From NCBI GenBank assembly GCA_002361535.1, contig DETG01000116.1:1-14490 (forward strand): a stretch of 14,490 nt of DNA, in the 5' to 3' direction. The first letter of the stretch is position 1, and each line of letters opens with the position of its first letter. Positions 1 through 6,701 of the stretch are shown piece after piece. Made by a program: the position numbers and the translations under genes. The notes under the pieces were generated by a model. That model was not told the DNA's origin. It made no database searches and worked only from the letters and a program-made list of their open reading frames with translations. This DNA comes from Prevotella sp. UBA3294. GTDB taxonomy: Bacteria > Bacteroidota > Bacteroidia > Bacteroidales > Bacteroidaceae.

Positions 1-1044
1 TCAGTTACCAAGACGCTCGAACTGAAATTGGAGTTTAAGGAAACAGATTTCTATAAAAATGCGAAAGTCGTCTTTAACACAAAGAAGCCTAAGGATTACC
101 AAAGTGTAAAGTCTTTGGCTGATTTGTCAGTAAGGAAAACTAATTATAGGCATCTGTTGACTACGATGGCAAGTTCTGTGGTTGGTGTTTTTGGAGAACA
201 GGAAAATGGAAAGGAATTGAAAATAGTTGAAAAGGACGTTCCTCTAAGTGTTATTCCGTATCATATAATCCGTTATGCGCTTACCACGAATCCGTTCTAT
301 CGATTTAATAATATCCGTCGCTATTGTCCCAATCTGAAATCTTCAAAAGAGTTTGTAGAAGATAATGCCTATTTGGGAGGTTTAGAGATTACATTCAAAG
401 GAACACGAGAACGTCTTGAGGCAATGAACCATTATGACTACTTGCTGGGTGTTCAAGGGCTGCTTTCTCAGATTGAAAAGGAAATCAAGGCGAATAATGT
501 TGAATACGAAGGCTCTGATTTCTTCTGCAAACCCATTCGTGACGTATTCAAAACTAAACCTGTCACATTCCCCAAAGATGAAGCTCGTGAGGAAGGCCAA
601 ATTGACATGCTTCGTGAAGAACATTGGTATGCCTATAATGCCAATTATGGCACGAGTGAGGAACGGGCGTTTATTGAGATGTTCGCTCGTAGGTACAGTA
701 GTTTTCAGAAAAAATATGACGATATCTACGTCATCAGGAATGAGAAAGTGGTTAAAATAGTAGATGCGAAGGGACGTGTTTTTGAACCAGATTTCCTGCT
801 ATTTGCCAGACAAAGGGAAGAGGAACATTTGATGTTCCAAATCTTTATTGAGCCCAAGGGCAATCACCTGAAGGGAAAGGATAAGTGGAAGGAAGAATAT
901 CTGGAAAAGATGAGAAAAGAAAGACGTACCATGTCAATAGATACAGACAAGTATCTTATTACGGGTGTACCCTTCTATAATCTATCTAATGAAAATGAAT
1001 TTATTAGTAGCTTGGAGGGTGTGTTAAATATAGAAAGCAAATAA
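1..1044 (+). CDS. Type III restriction enzyme Res-like subunit, C-terminal part (5' truncated by window edge)
   Basis: The frame is open from base 1, so this is the C-terminal ~347 residues of a larger protein; the TTG at 28 is probably not its start. In the visible part a YGTSEE segment is followed by KKYDDIYVIRNEK and then a PD-(D/E)xK nuclease signature, P263-D264 (in FEPDF) and E284-P285-K286 (in FIEPKG), numbered from base 1. This arrangement is typical of the C-terminal endonuclease domain of type III Res / DEAD-box restriction proteins, which cut DNA after ATP-driven communication between recognition sites. The SF2 helicase motors and the Mod methyltransferase partner would lie upstream, outside the window. 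The gene is visibly richer in A+T than the genes after 1.4 kb, which fits horizontal acquisition. The nuclease-domain call is fairly secure; the exact restriction type is an inference from the domain order. Confidence 0.75.
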   Translation, partial: SVTKTLELKLEFKETDFYKNAKVVFNTKKPKDYQSVKSLADLSVRKTNYRHLLTTMASSVVGVFGEQENGKELKIVEKDVPLSVIPYHIIRYALTTNPFYRFNNIRRYCPNLKSSKEFVEDNAYLGGLEITFKGTRERLEAMNHYDYLLGVQGLLSQIEKEIKANNVEYEGSDFFCKPIRDVFKTKPVTFPKDEAREEGQIDMLREEHWYAYNANYGTSEERAFIEMFARRYSSFQKKYDDIYVIRNEKVVKIVDAKGRVFEPDFLLFARQREEEHLMFQIFIEPKGNHLKGKDKWKEEYLEKMRKERRTMSIDTDKYLITGVPFYNLSNENEFISSLEGVLNIESK

Positions 1045-1061
1045 GAGTAACAGAGGGAGGT

Positions 1062-1222
1062 AACAGAGGGACGGTTCTTTTGTTACGTCCTAGTTCCTGT
1101 AGATGACAGAAAAACTGATTCCTGTCAACCTCTCGATCTGTAAACAGAGGGACGGTTCTTTTGTTACGTCCTAGTTCCTGTAGATGACAGAAATACTGAT
1201 TCCTGTCAGCATTTCGATCTGT
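1062..1222. repeat. Tandem 81-bp REP-like repeat, two copies
   Basis: Unit 1 spans 1062-1141 and unit 2 spans 1143-1222, with a period of 81 bp and about four mismatches in 80 aligned bases. A short partial copy of the unit start (TAACAGAGGGA) lies just before at 1048-1058. Each unit begins with AACAGAGGGACGGTTC and contains small inverted repeats: GGACG...CGTCC, CTGT...ACAG and GACAG...CTGTC. From memory, this GGGACGGTTC-type motif is dispersed in many bacterial genomes and resembles REP sequences mobilised by RAYT transposases, but no transposase is in the window. The 336-bp gap 1045-1380 holds only this repeat and the promoter at 1328-1357. Confidence 0.85.
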
Positions 1223-1327
1223 CGGATGCTTACTCCGAAGTCTCGTTCCAGTCTGATAACATCCTTTTGTCGTTCTTTCGTTAGCAGAATTTTGAATCAT
1301 TTATAGAAACTTTTTTTCCGTTCGTCG

Positions 1328-1357
1328 TTGAAATGAGCGGGATTTTTTGTAATTTTG
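1328..1357 (+). promoter_or_regulatory. Bacteroidetes-type promoter for the 459-aa/148-aa operon
   Basis: TAATTTTG at 1350-1357 matches the TAnnTTTG -7 element exactly. A TTG at 1328-1330 lies 19 bp upstream as the -33 element (consensus TTTG). Transcription would begin near 1363, leaving a short A/T-rich leader before the ATG at 1381. Confidence 0.7.
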
Positions 1358-1380
1358 CAGTCGATATATCTAACTAACAA

Positions 1381-2760
1381 ATGATCATTACAAATTACAA
1401 AGAATTTATCCAGGATAGTGTCGTGAACCGCCTGGAACATTTAATGGGAAATGATGTTAAGGAAGTACGAATCTATGAAAAGTACTTTCTTAACGGTGGA
1501 TATCCGCCAAAAGACTCCATTTATCGTAGTACGCTACACACCATGATGCTGCCCTATTACAACTGGTATCTGAACGGCGACATCAGGTTGTGCTGCGCAG
1601 GTAATCAACTCGAATTCATAGTACGTGAGATGCAGCGCGTGATAGAAGATGACGATCAGTTTGGTAGCTGGGCATCAGAACAAGACCTGATAAATGCGGC
1701 TGAAAACTGGGGTGACAACTTGAAGAGCTTTGAGAAGGAGTCAAGGCGTATCTACCGCTTCTTTCATGTGCTGGAGGTGCTGTTGGAGTCCGATTGCCAG
1801 CAAGACTGGAAAAGCTTGTCAGAACAGCTCAAGGTAATGCTCTTCAAATCGGAGGTGTGCTACGACTACAAGACCGATGAGGTGCTGTGTGTGCTGCATG
1901 GCTTTACGATGATCATGCAGCAGGAGTGGCCGAAGGAGAAGAAGCGCACGTCGTTTGATTTGCTACGTCAGCACTGGCTGTTCCTGAAACACTACTATTC
2001 GGTCATGACGAGGCACATTATCGGCGTGAAGTGGACAAGATTCTCCAAGGTTGCCGAGACGGTGCTGACAGCAAGTCAGTCGTTCAAGCCCCACATGCAC
2101 ATCTTCTATTGCGGGCTCATAGACTGTGTGGACGAACTGCACCTTGACCGGAAACATCAACGCGAGATGGACAGAATCATTTCTCTGATGCAGGAGGAAA
2201 TGAACAGGGCCGAACAGTCCGAATTGCTTTATGAACTGTGCGACACGCTGTTCCCTGAAAGTTTCCAGCGCATGCTTCGTGAGCATCGCCCCAAGAGTTA
2301 TAGGGAGGTGGAAGATGAGAGTATGAAGAAAGATGAGCTTATCAGGCAGTTGAAAGAGCATGAAAAGCATTTGCATACCGAACTTGAAAGGACTAAGGAT
2401 GTGTTGCAGCAGATGATATTATCTGCCATTCCCATCGAGGATGTGGATGCAGAGTTGGAGAAATACCCTCCAGGTATGGCATGGGATATGCTGAAAGACC
2501 TCAATGCCAATCCCATTATCTGTGTACAAGAAGCGTGGCATGAGCATTATCCGGTGCTACTGAAGAAGTACCGTGAGCAGCTGATGCAGCCCATTTATCA
2601 GCAGAAGGACTTGACGGATGCTATGATGAAAGTGGCCGAGCGTCCTACTATCGGAGCGTATTACGCGAACGGTTCTGTACATGATGACAAGCGCAAGCAA
2701 ATGACGGTGGGAGAAATAGAAAAGAAATATCCACAATTAAAACGACTAAGCAATGAGTGA
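1381..2760 (+). CDS. Uncharacterised 459-aa protein, first gene of a two-gene operon
   Basis: I do not recognise this family. The protein is soluble and helix-rich, with no signal peptide or membrane segment. A strongly charged stretch at about residues 312-350 (around MKKDELIRQLKEHEK) looks like a coiled coil and divides an N-terminal domain of ~310 residues, rich in Trp, Tyr and His, from a C-terminal region of ~110 residues. The C-terminus carries YYANGSVHDDKRK (residues 427-439), which resembles the N-terminus of the next gene product. The ATG sits behind a clear promoter. The gene overlaps the next one by 8 bp (ATGAGTGA), so the two are probably translationally coupled and act together. 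Their position next to a primase-helicase suggests an accessory or mobile-element role. That role is inference only; no catalytic motif was found by eye. Confidence 0.85.
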   Translation: MIITNYKEFIQDSVVNRLEHLMGNDVKEVRIYEKYFLNGGYPPKDSIYRSTLHTMMLPYYNWYLNGDIRLCCAGNQLEFIVREMQRVIEDDDQFGSWASEQDLINAAENWGDNLKSFEKESRRIYRFFHVLEVLLESDCQQDWKSLSEQLKVMLFKSEVCYDYKTDEVLCVLHGFTMIMQQEWPKEKKRTSFDLLRQHWLFLKHYYSVMTRHIIGVKWTRFSKVAETVLTASQSFKPHMHIFYCGLIDCVDELHLDRKHQREMDRIISLMQEEMNRAEQSELLYELCDTLFPESFQRMLREHRPKSYREVEDESMKKDELIRQLKEHEKHLHTELERTKDVLQQMILSAIPIEDVDAELEKYPPGMAWDMLKDLNANPIICVQEAWHEHYPVLLKKYREQLMQPIYQQKDLTDAMMKVAERPTIGAYYANGSVHDDKRKQMTVGEIEKKYPQLKRLSNE

Positions 2761-3199
2761 CACATATCATTATGAAGACGGAGCCATTCACCACGACCAT
2801 AAGCGGGTGATCAATATAGACCACATCGGAGGCGACAATCTGGGGAAGCTGCTGAGCGACTTCTGGAAGGATGATGCCGAGGAGGCTGACGTGGTAGAGG
2901 AGGCCAATGCAATGGCAGAGACGAAGGGCGAGGGCGAACGGGACGAGGAACTGTTCCATTTCGTCCACCCTGAGCTTGGCGATGAAGAGGCATGGCGTAT
3001 TCACGATGCCGTGAAGCGCGTGGTGAAGCTTCAGGGGATACAGATGATTTGCCAGTACCTCTCGCAGCTGAGGCAGGAGAATAAGGTGCTGCTGCCCCCC
3101 AACCCATCGGCAGCCTACAATGAACTCGTCAGGATGGGAATGCCCACTGGCGAGGGTTTCAACGAAATCACTTTCAGAAAGTACTATAACAAGAAATGA
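2753..3199 (+). CDS. Uncharacterised acidic 148-aa protein, coupled to the 459-aa gene
   Basis: I do not recognise a named family. The N-terminus (YHYEDGAIHHDHKR, residues 5-18) contains a His/Asp-rich motif similar to one at the C-terminus of the preceding protein. Residues ~41-65 are highly acidic (many Glu and Asp), which suggests a flexible linker or DNA-mimic-like surface. A C-terminal helical segment of about 80 residues ends with GMPTGEGFNEITF followed by a basic tail, RKYYNKK. There is no signal peptide or membrane segment. The start codon lies inside the end of the upstream gene and an intrinsic terminator follows at 3225-3258, so the two genes form a closed transcription unit. This layout suggests that the two products form a complex, which is inference. 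Confidence 0.8.
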   Translation: MSDTYHYEDGAIHHDHKRVINIDHIGGDNLGKLLSDFWKDDAEEADVVEEANAMAETKGEGERDEELFHFVHPELGDEEAWRIHDAVKRVVKLQGIQMICQYLSQLRQENKVLLPPNPSAAYNELVRMGMPTGEGFNEITFRKYYNKK

Positions 3200-3224
3200 A
3201 AGCGCGATACGCTTGATGACGGCA

Positions 3225-3258
3225 AGCATCAGAACGGTATGGTTCTGGTGCTTTTTTT
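3225..3258 (+). terminator. Rho-independent terminator of the 459-aa/148-aa operon
   Basis: An 11-bp stem (AGCATCAGAAC at 3225-3235 with GTTCTGGTGCT at 3242-3252, one T-G wobble) closes a 6-nt loop. It is followed directly by a run of seven T (3252-3258). It lies 25 bp after the stop codon of the 148-aa gene. Confidence 0.9.
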
Positions 3259-3354
3259 ATGCCTTGCGGTGAGCGGAACAGAACAAAGCGGAACAATTCG
3301 GATTATGTTAGAACAGGCCACTTGAAAAGCCATCCGGTCACGAAGAACACTTAT

Positions 3355-3362
3355 TACCTTTG
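3355..3362 (+). promoter_or_regulatory. -7 promoter element for the primase-helicase unit
   Basis: TACCTTTG is an exact TAnnTTTG match. No TTTG lies at the usual 19-21 bp spacing; the nearest TTG, at 3322-3324, is 30 bp upstream. The promoter may therefore be weak or activator-dependent. Transcription would start near 3369, inside the inverted repeat that begins at 3363. Confidence 0.55.
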
Positions 3363-3396
3363 CATTGTCAACAGACCACTAACGGCGTTGACAATG
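3363..3396 (+). promoter_or_regulatory. Perfect 10-bp inverted repeat at the promoter (candidate operator)
   Basis: CATTGTCAAC (3363-3372) and GTTGACAATG (3387-3396) are exact reverse complements separated by 14 bp. The left arm touches the TACCTTTG box, so a dimeric repressor bound here would block transcription. If transcribed from further upstream it could instead form a hairpin in the leader. There is no T tract, so it is not an intrinsic terminator. Confidence 0.55.
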
Positions 3397-3436
3397 TAAC
3401 AAATAATTCTTTTAATCTGAGTTGAAGCGGATGAAG

Positions 3437-3458
3437 TCTTCACGTGAAGATGGCCATC
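3437..3458. promoter_or_regulatory. Adjacent palindromes in the leader of the 100-aa gene
   Basis: TCTTCACGTGAAGA (3437-3450) is a perfect 14-bp palindrome. It overlaps GATGGCCATC (3449-3458), a perfect 10-bp palindrome. They lie 38-59 bp before the ATG at 3496, in a leader of about 125 nt. They could be protein-binding sites or a hairpin that affects translation. Nothing else is evident in the 3259-3495 gap beyond the promoter and dyad listed separately. Confidence 0.4.
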
Positions 3459-3495
3459 GGATTTCTGAAACTTCTCTCGCAAACAACTTAAGATT

Positions 3496-3798
3496 ATGAA
3501 CATCAAATTACAGGTTTCGGATAGTGTTTACAAAGCCCTGTTGGCAGGTGGCAACCGCATTCAGGGGAGTATAGGACTGGTGAGCCCCACAGAGGGCAAC
3601 TTCAATGCCCATCGTCGCTTATTGGGTGAACATCCCGACACGAGGTATATCAAGCTGGCGCATGGACGGGCGAGCGTGACGGAGAACCGAGTGTCGCTGA
3701 CGTTGAGGATCGACCGAAGGGAGACTCACGTGGTGCCGTATGAGGTGATTGACTTGGAGTCGCAGGAGGCAAGCGATTTCGTGTATGCTAACTCTTAA
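3496..3798 (+). CDS. Uncharacterised 100-aa protein preceding the primase-helicase
   Basis: I do not recognise a named domain. The protein is small and predicted to be soluble, with an N-terminal strand-helix (KLQVSDSVYKALLAGG), a GLVSPTEGNFNAHRR segment and a strand-rich middle (IKLAHGRASVTENRVSLTL followed by RIDRRE). There is no signal peptide or cysteine. The gene ends 13 bp before the ATG chosen for the primase-helicase (or overlaps it by 14 bp if the earlier ATG at 3785 is used), so the two are almost certainly co-transcribed. From memory, small proteins of this appearance recur ahead of VirE-N/DUF3987 genes in Bacteroidales, so an accessory or regulatory role for the primase-helicase is plausible but unproven. 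Confidence 0.8.
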   Translation: MNIKLQVSDSVYKALLAGGNRIQGSIGLVSPTEGNFNAHRRLLGEHPDTRYIKLAHGRASVTENRVSLTLRIDRRETHVVPYEVIDLESQEASDFVYANS

Positions 3799-3811
3799 AC
3801 AAGCAGGTACT

Positions 3812-6157
3812 ATGAGTTTCGGAATAGCTTTATCAGTAAGGAGCAGGGTGCGCGAGTGCACACCCGCTCTCTTCAACCAGGTGGTTGATAGTGAGCAGAC
3901 GGCGCGCGTGTGTGCCGAGATTGAGGACGCGCTGGAGAAGGTGAGGCGTGGCGAGATGAGCCGCGAGGACTTTGAGACGTACAAGGCGGAGCAGAAGAAG
4001 CGGTTGGCGATTTTCACGCCCCATGCGATGTTCCCCAAGGGGCGCAGGGTGAACGAGGATGCCGTGCCGAGCGGCTTGTCGATGTATGACGTGGACCATA
4101 TTCCCGCCCCACGCGGATATTTCAAGTCAATGATAGGCGATAGGGCAGGCGAACTGGGCATTGTGCTGGCACATGTCACTCCCTCTACAGAAGGTCTCAG
4201 GTTGTTCTTTGTAATGCCCGATGGCATGAACTTGGAGGAAGCTCAGAGGTGGATGTCTGAGCAGTTGGGCGATGCCGACTATGACGGTTGCGTGAAGGAC
4301 TTGGCGCGTTGCTCGTTTGTGGTACCGAGGGACTATATTCTCTATTTGGATGAAGAAGAATTGTTCAAGGAAAGAATGTCTGCTGATGGAGGGGATTTGA
4401 AATCCCCGACTCAACGCATAGAGATTACCAATCCCGATGAACAAGGAAAGACAGTTTCAAATAATGATGAACAACAGAATACGGATCTCGATGAACGAAG
4501 TATGCCAGTCAGTGTTCAATCATCAATGTTCAATAGCCAATGTTTCAAGGGCATCCCCTATGAGGACATCATCCGCGAATGGTGGCTTCGCACAGGTGGC
4601 GAACCTCAGGAGGGTGAGCGCAACGTGAAATTGCATAAATTGGCGGTGAACCTTCGTGCCATCTGCGACAACAAGCGTGAGGTGCTGCTGGCGGTGATGC
4701 CTCGCTTCGGACTCTCGGAGGGGGAACTGAAGAGCATCGTGGACTCGGCTTGTAAGGAGGAGCCGAAGGGCGTGTCGAAGATGTTGGCTTCTATCATTGA
4801 GAGTTTAGAGTCGGCATCTGAATGTGATTGCCTTGAAGAGGCAGGCGAAGCCGAGGGCCACAAAGACAGTTCTGCATTTGAACATCCCCTCCTTCGGAAA
4901 GGCTTGGGGAGGCTTCTTCCCATGGGTTTGAAAGAGTCGTTGACAGGTGTGCCCGTATCGATGCACATGCCCGTGCTCTGCTCTGTGTTGCCCATTGCGG
5001 CGGCTTACGCCGACCAGGTGGAGGTGGAGTATTGCGACGGGATGCGCCAACGGCTTGGGCTGATGTCGATTATCCGTGGCGAGCAAGCTTCTGGTAAGAG
5101 CGTGTGCAAGAATGCGGTGGCTGTGTGGAAGCGTCAGTTCGATGAAGAAGACGCACTGGCTCGCAAGCGTGAGGAGGAATGGAAGGAGCGGAAGAAAAGT
5201 CGCAAGGCCAACGAGAAGGCTCCCGACGACCCGAAAGTGCTGATTCGTATGGTGCCCGTCACGGTGTCGTGCTCCACGCTCCTGAAGCGTTTCAAGAATT
5301 CCAATGGGCATACGCTCTATTCATTTGGCGAGGAGCTTGACACGCTTCGCAAGACCAACGGAGCCGGCTCGTGGTCGTCGAAGTATGACATCTATCGCCT
5401 CTCGTTCGACCGTGGTGAATGGGGACAGGACTACAACTCCGACCAAGCGGAGTCGGGTGTGGTGAAGGTGGCATACAACTGGACAATGCTGGGCACCAAC
5501 GGAGCCATGCGCAAGTGCTTCAAGGCTGACAATATCGAGAATGGTCTTTCCTCGCGAATCCTTGTGGCCGAAATGCCTGACTCTTCGTTCGCCAAGATGC
5601 CCAAGTTCGCACGTCGCTCGGCAGAGGACGAGGCGAGGATTCAGGAGGCCGTGACACGTCTCCGCTCGTATAGCGGCTTTGTGGATACGCCCCGCCTCCG
5701 TAAGGTCATAGAGACGTGGGTGGAAGAGAAGCGCGTAGAGGCGGCCAAGGACATCGACCGCGTGAAGGACACCTACCGCAAGCGTGCGGCGGTCATCGGG
5801 TTCCGTTGTGGGGTGGTGTTCCATCTGCTTAGTGGTTGCACCCGCGAGTCGAAGGCGTGTCAGGACTTTGCTCTGATGATGGCCGACTATACGCTCCAGC
5901 AACAGATAGCCGCCTTTGGAGAGACACTGGAAGGTCAGTTTACCGATGCACGCAGCGAGTGTCAGCGGTATGGGTCGAACCACTCTGTCTATGACCAATT
6001 GCCTCCCACCTTCAGCATGGGCGACCTTCGGGCATTGAAGCGTGGCTTCTGCAGTGAGGCAGCTCTCAGGAAAATCATCTCACGCTGGTATCGCGACAAA
6101 TGGATTGAGAAGACCGACAAGGCGCATTGGAAAAAAATAGCGAGTGATGAGAAGTAA
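3812..6157 (+). CDS. Primase-helicase: VirE N-terminal/BT4734-like domain (PF08800) fused to DUF3987
   Basis: With the ATG at 3812 the protein is 781 aa; an in-frame ATG at 3785 would add nine residues. Residues ~1-185 match the BT4734-like domain, which I recall as related to archaeo-eukaryotic primases: D93-x-D95 (in MYDVDHI) is a candidate metal-binding pair, followed by S125...R130 (PSTEGLRLF) and D163...R166...D174. Residues ~190-250 form a low-complexity linker derived from repeats. Residues ~360-650 are the DUF3987 ATPase: Walker A is G423-S430 (GEQASGKS) and a Walker B-like acidic motif is E507-E508-L-D510. A C-terminal segment, ~715-781, resembles a winged helix. The likely role is priming and unwinding of DNA for a small mobile element or defence-like module. 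Domain assignment is firm and biological role is inference. The gene is clearly more GC-rich than the type III gene to its left. Confidence 0.85.
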   Translation: MSFGIALSVRSRVRECTPALFNQVVDSEQTARVCAEIEDALEKVRRGEMSREDFETYKAEQKKRLAIFTPHAMFPKGRRVNEDAVPSGLSMYDVDHIPAPRGYFKSMIGDRAGELGIVLAHVTPSTEGLRLFFVMPDGMNLEEAQRWMSEQLGDADYDGCVKDLARCSFVVPRDYILYLDEEELFKERMSADGGDLKSPTQRIEITNPDEQGKTVSNNDEQQNTDLDERSMPVSVQSSMFNSQCFKGIPYEDIIREWWLRTGGEPQEGERNVKLHKLAVNLRAICDNKREVLLAVMPRFGLSEGELKSIVDSACKEEPKGVSKMLASIIESLESASECDCLEEAGEAEGHKDSSAFEHPLLRKGLGRLLPMGLKESLTGVPVSMHMPVLCSVLPIAAAYADQVEVEYCDGMRQRLGLMSIIRGEQASGKSVCKNAVAVWKRQFDEEDALARKREEEWKERKKSRKANEKAPDDPKVLIRMVPVTVSCSTLLKRFKNSNGHTLYSFGEELDTLRKTNGAGSWSSKYDIYRLSFDRGEWGQDYNSDQAESGVVKVAYNWTMLGTNGAMRKCFKADNIENGLSSRILVAEMPDSSFAKMPKFARRSAEDEARIQEAVTRLRSYSGFVDTPRLRKVIETWVEEKRVEAAKDIDRVKDTYRKRAAVIGFRCGVVFHLLSGCTRESKACQDFALMMADYTLQQQIAAFGETLEGQFTDARSECQRYGSNHSVYDQLPPTFSMGDLRALKRGFCSEAALRKIISRWYRDKWIEKTDKAHWKKIASDEK
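4391..4407. repeat. 17-bp palindrome inside the primase-helicase linker
   Basis: GGGGATTT and AAATCCCC are perfect inverted arms around a single G. They encode GDLKSP in the interdomain linker (from residue 194). Similar GGATTTnAAATCC palindromes are, from memory, dispersed in Bacteroidetes genomes, so this looks like a captured repeat rather than a selected coding motif. Confidence 0.5.
4513..4547. repeat. Degenerate heptanucleotide repeat in the primase-helicase coding sequence
   Basis: Five consecutive 7-mers can be read as TGTTCAA, TCATCAA, TGTTCAA, TAGCCAA and TGTTTCA. Copies one and three are identical. They encode part of the linker (SVQSSMFNSQCF, residues ~234-246). The unit resembles the AGTTCAT heptads at 8061-8144. 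Confidence 0.5.
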
Positions 6158-6167
6158 ATAAGTGGAA

Positions 6168-6198
6168 TTGACTTTGTGACATTTGACTTTGTGACATT
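6168..6198. repeat. Short direct repeat upstream of the DUF5675 gene
   Basis: TTGACTTTGTGACATT occurs at 6168-6183 and again at 6183-6198, a 15-bp period with one shared T. It fills most of the 55-bp gap between the primase-helicase stop and the next ATG. It may be a pair of regulator sites or -33 (TTTG) elements; no good TAnnTTTG box follows. Confidence 0.6.
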
Positions 6199-6212
6199 AA
6201 GGTGTATAATAT

Positions 6213-6692
6213 ATGGAACTGATATTGACAAGAATAGCAAAGAAGCCTGGTTATACCATTGGCAAACTCTCCATCAAGGAGAAAGTAGATGACGAGTATT
6301 TGGCGGGTGAGAGTATGGCGTATTTCTGCGATACGCTGGAACCGCCTGCATTGGAAAGAAAGACATCTTTAGCGAAGGAAATCGTACTCCGCTCTAAAAA
6401 GAAGTCGCAGGGGCTAAAGCCTTTTGCCATACCCGAAGGGCGCTATGCTGTAGTGATTACTTTCTCGCCTAAAAAGCAGAAATGGTTGCCGCTTTTGTTG
6501 GGTGTGCCGATGTTTGAGGGAATACGCATTCATGCTGGTAATACGGCCAAAGATACCTTGGGCTGCATCCTTGTGGGACAAAACCTGAAGGAGGGCATGG
6601 TGTTGAACTCCAACACCTGGCTGAAACGGTTGAAAGATAAAATCGTGGAAGCCAAAGAAAAGGGCGAAGGGGTGTGGATTACCATAGAATAG
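6213..6692 (+). CDS. DUF5675 family protein (phage/lysin-associated)
   Basis: The 159-aa protein matches the DUF5675 pattern. An N-terminal strand region ends in FCDTLEPP, then comes [17 protein letters not shown], and the diagnostic core is [22 protein letters not shown]. There is no signal peptide. DUF5675 proteins are common in phages and in Bacteroidetes modules, where a peptidoglycan-degrading amidase often occupies the same place. The conserved His and Cys of IHAGN...GCI recall the catalytic His and Cys arrangement of L,D-transpeptidase-like folds, so cell-wall activity is a reasonable guess but is not shown. The gene follows the primase-helicase by 55 bp and probably shares its transcript. 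A hairpin at 6702-6733 closes the unit. Confidence 0.85.
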   Translation: MELILTRIAKKPGYTIGKLSIKEKVDDEYLAGESMAYFCDTLEPPALERKTSLAKEIVLRSKKKSQGLKPFAIPEGRYAVVITFSPKKQKWLPLLLGVPMFEGIRIHAGNTAKDTLGCILVGQNLKEGMVLNSNTWLKRLKDKIVEAKEKGEGVWITIE

Positions 6693-6701
6693 TCTAAAAT
6701 G

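Noticed and set aside
1062..1222. Possible CRISPR array
   Set aside because: The two units are directly adjacent 81-bp copies with no unique spacers and no cas genes nearby.
1004..1300. 98-aa minus-strand open frame with a repeated ELGRNKRTVPL peptide
   Set aside because: The peptide is just the translation of the tandem 81-bp repeat; the frame has no start context and overlaps the restriction gene end.
3749..3811. Earlier starts for the primase-helicase (TTG at 3749, ATG at 3785)
   Set aside because: The TTG would overlap the 100-aa gene by 50 bp. The ATG at 3785 has a distant AGGAGG and remains possible, but the ATG at 3812 leaves a clean 13-bp gap and a sufficient N-terminal domain.
4805..5998. 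Long minus-strand frames (168 and 225 aa) opposite the primase-helicase
   Set aside because: The plus-strand frame carries the Walker motifs and a continuous DUF3987 domain; the antisense frames are compositional artefacts.
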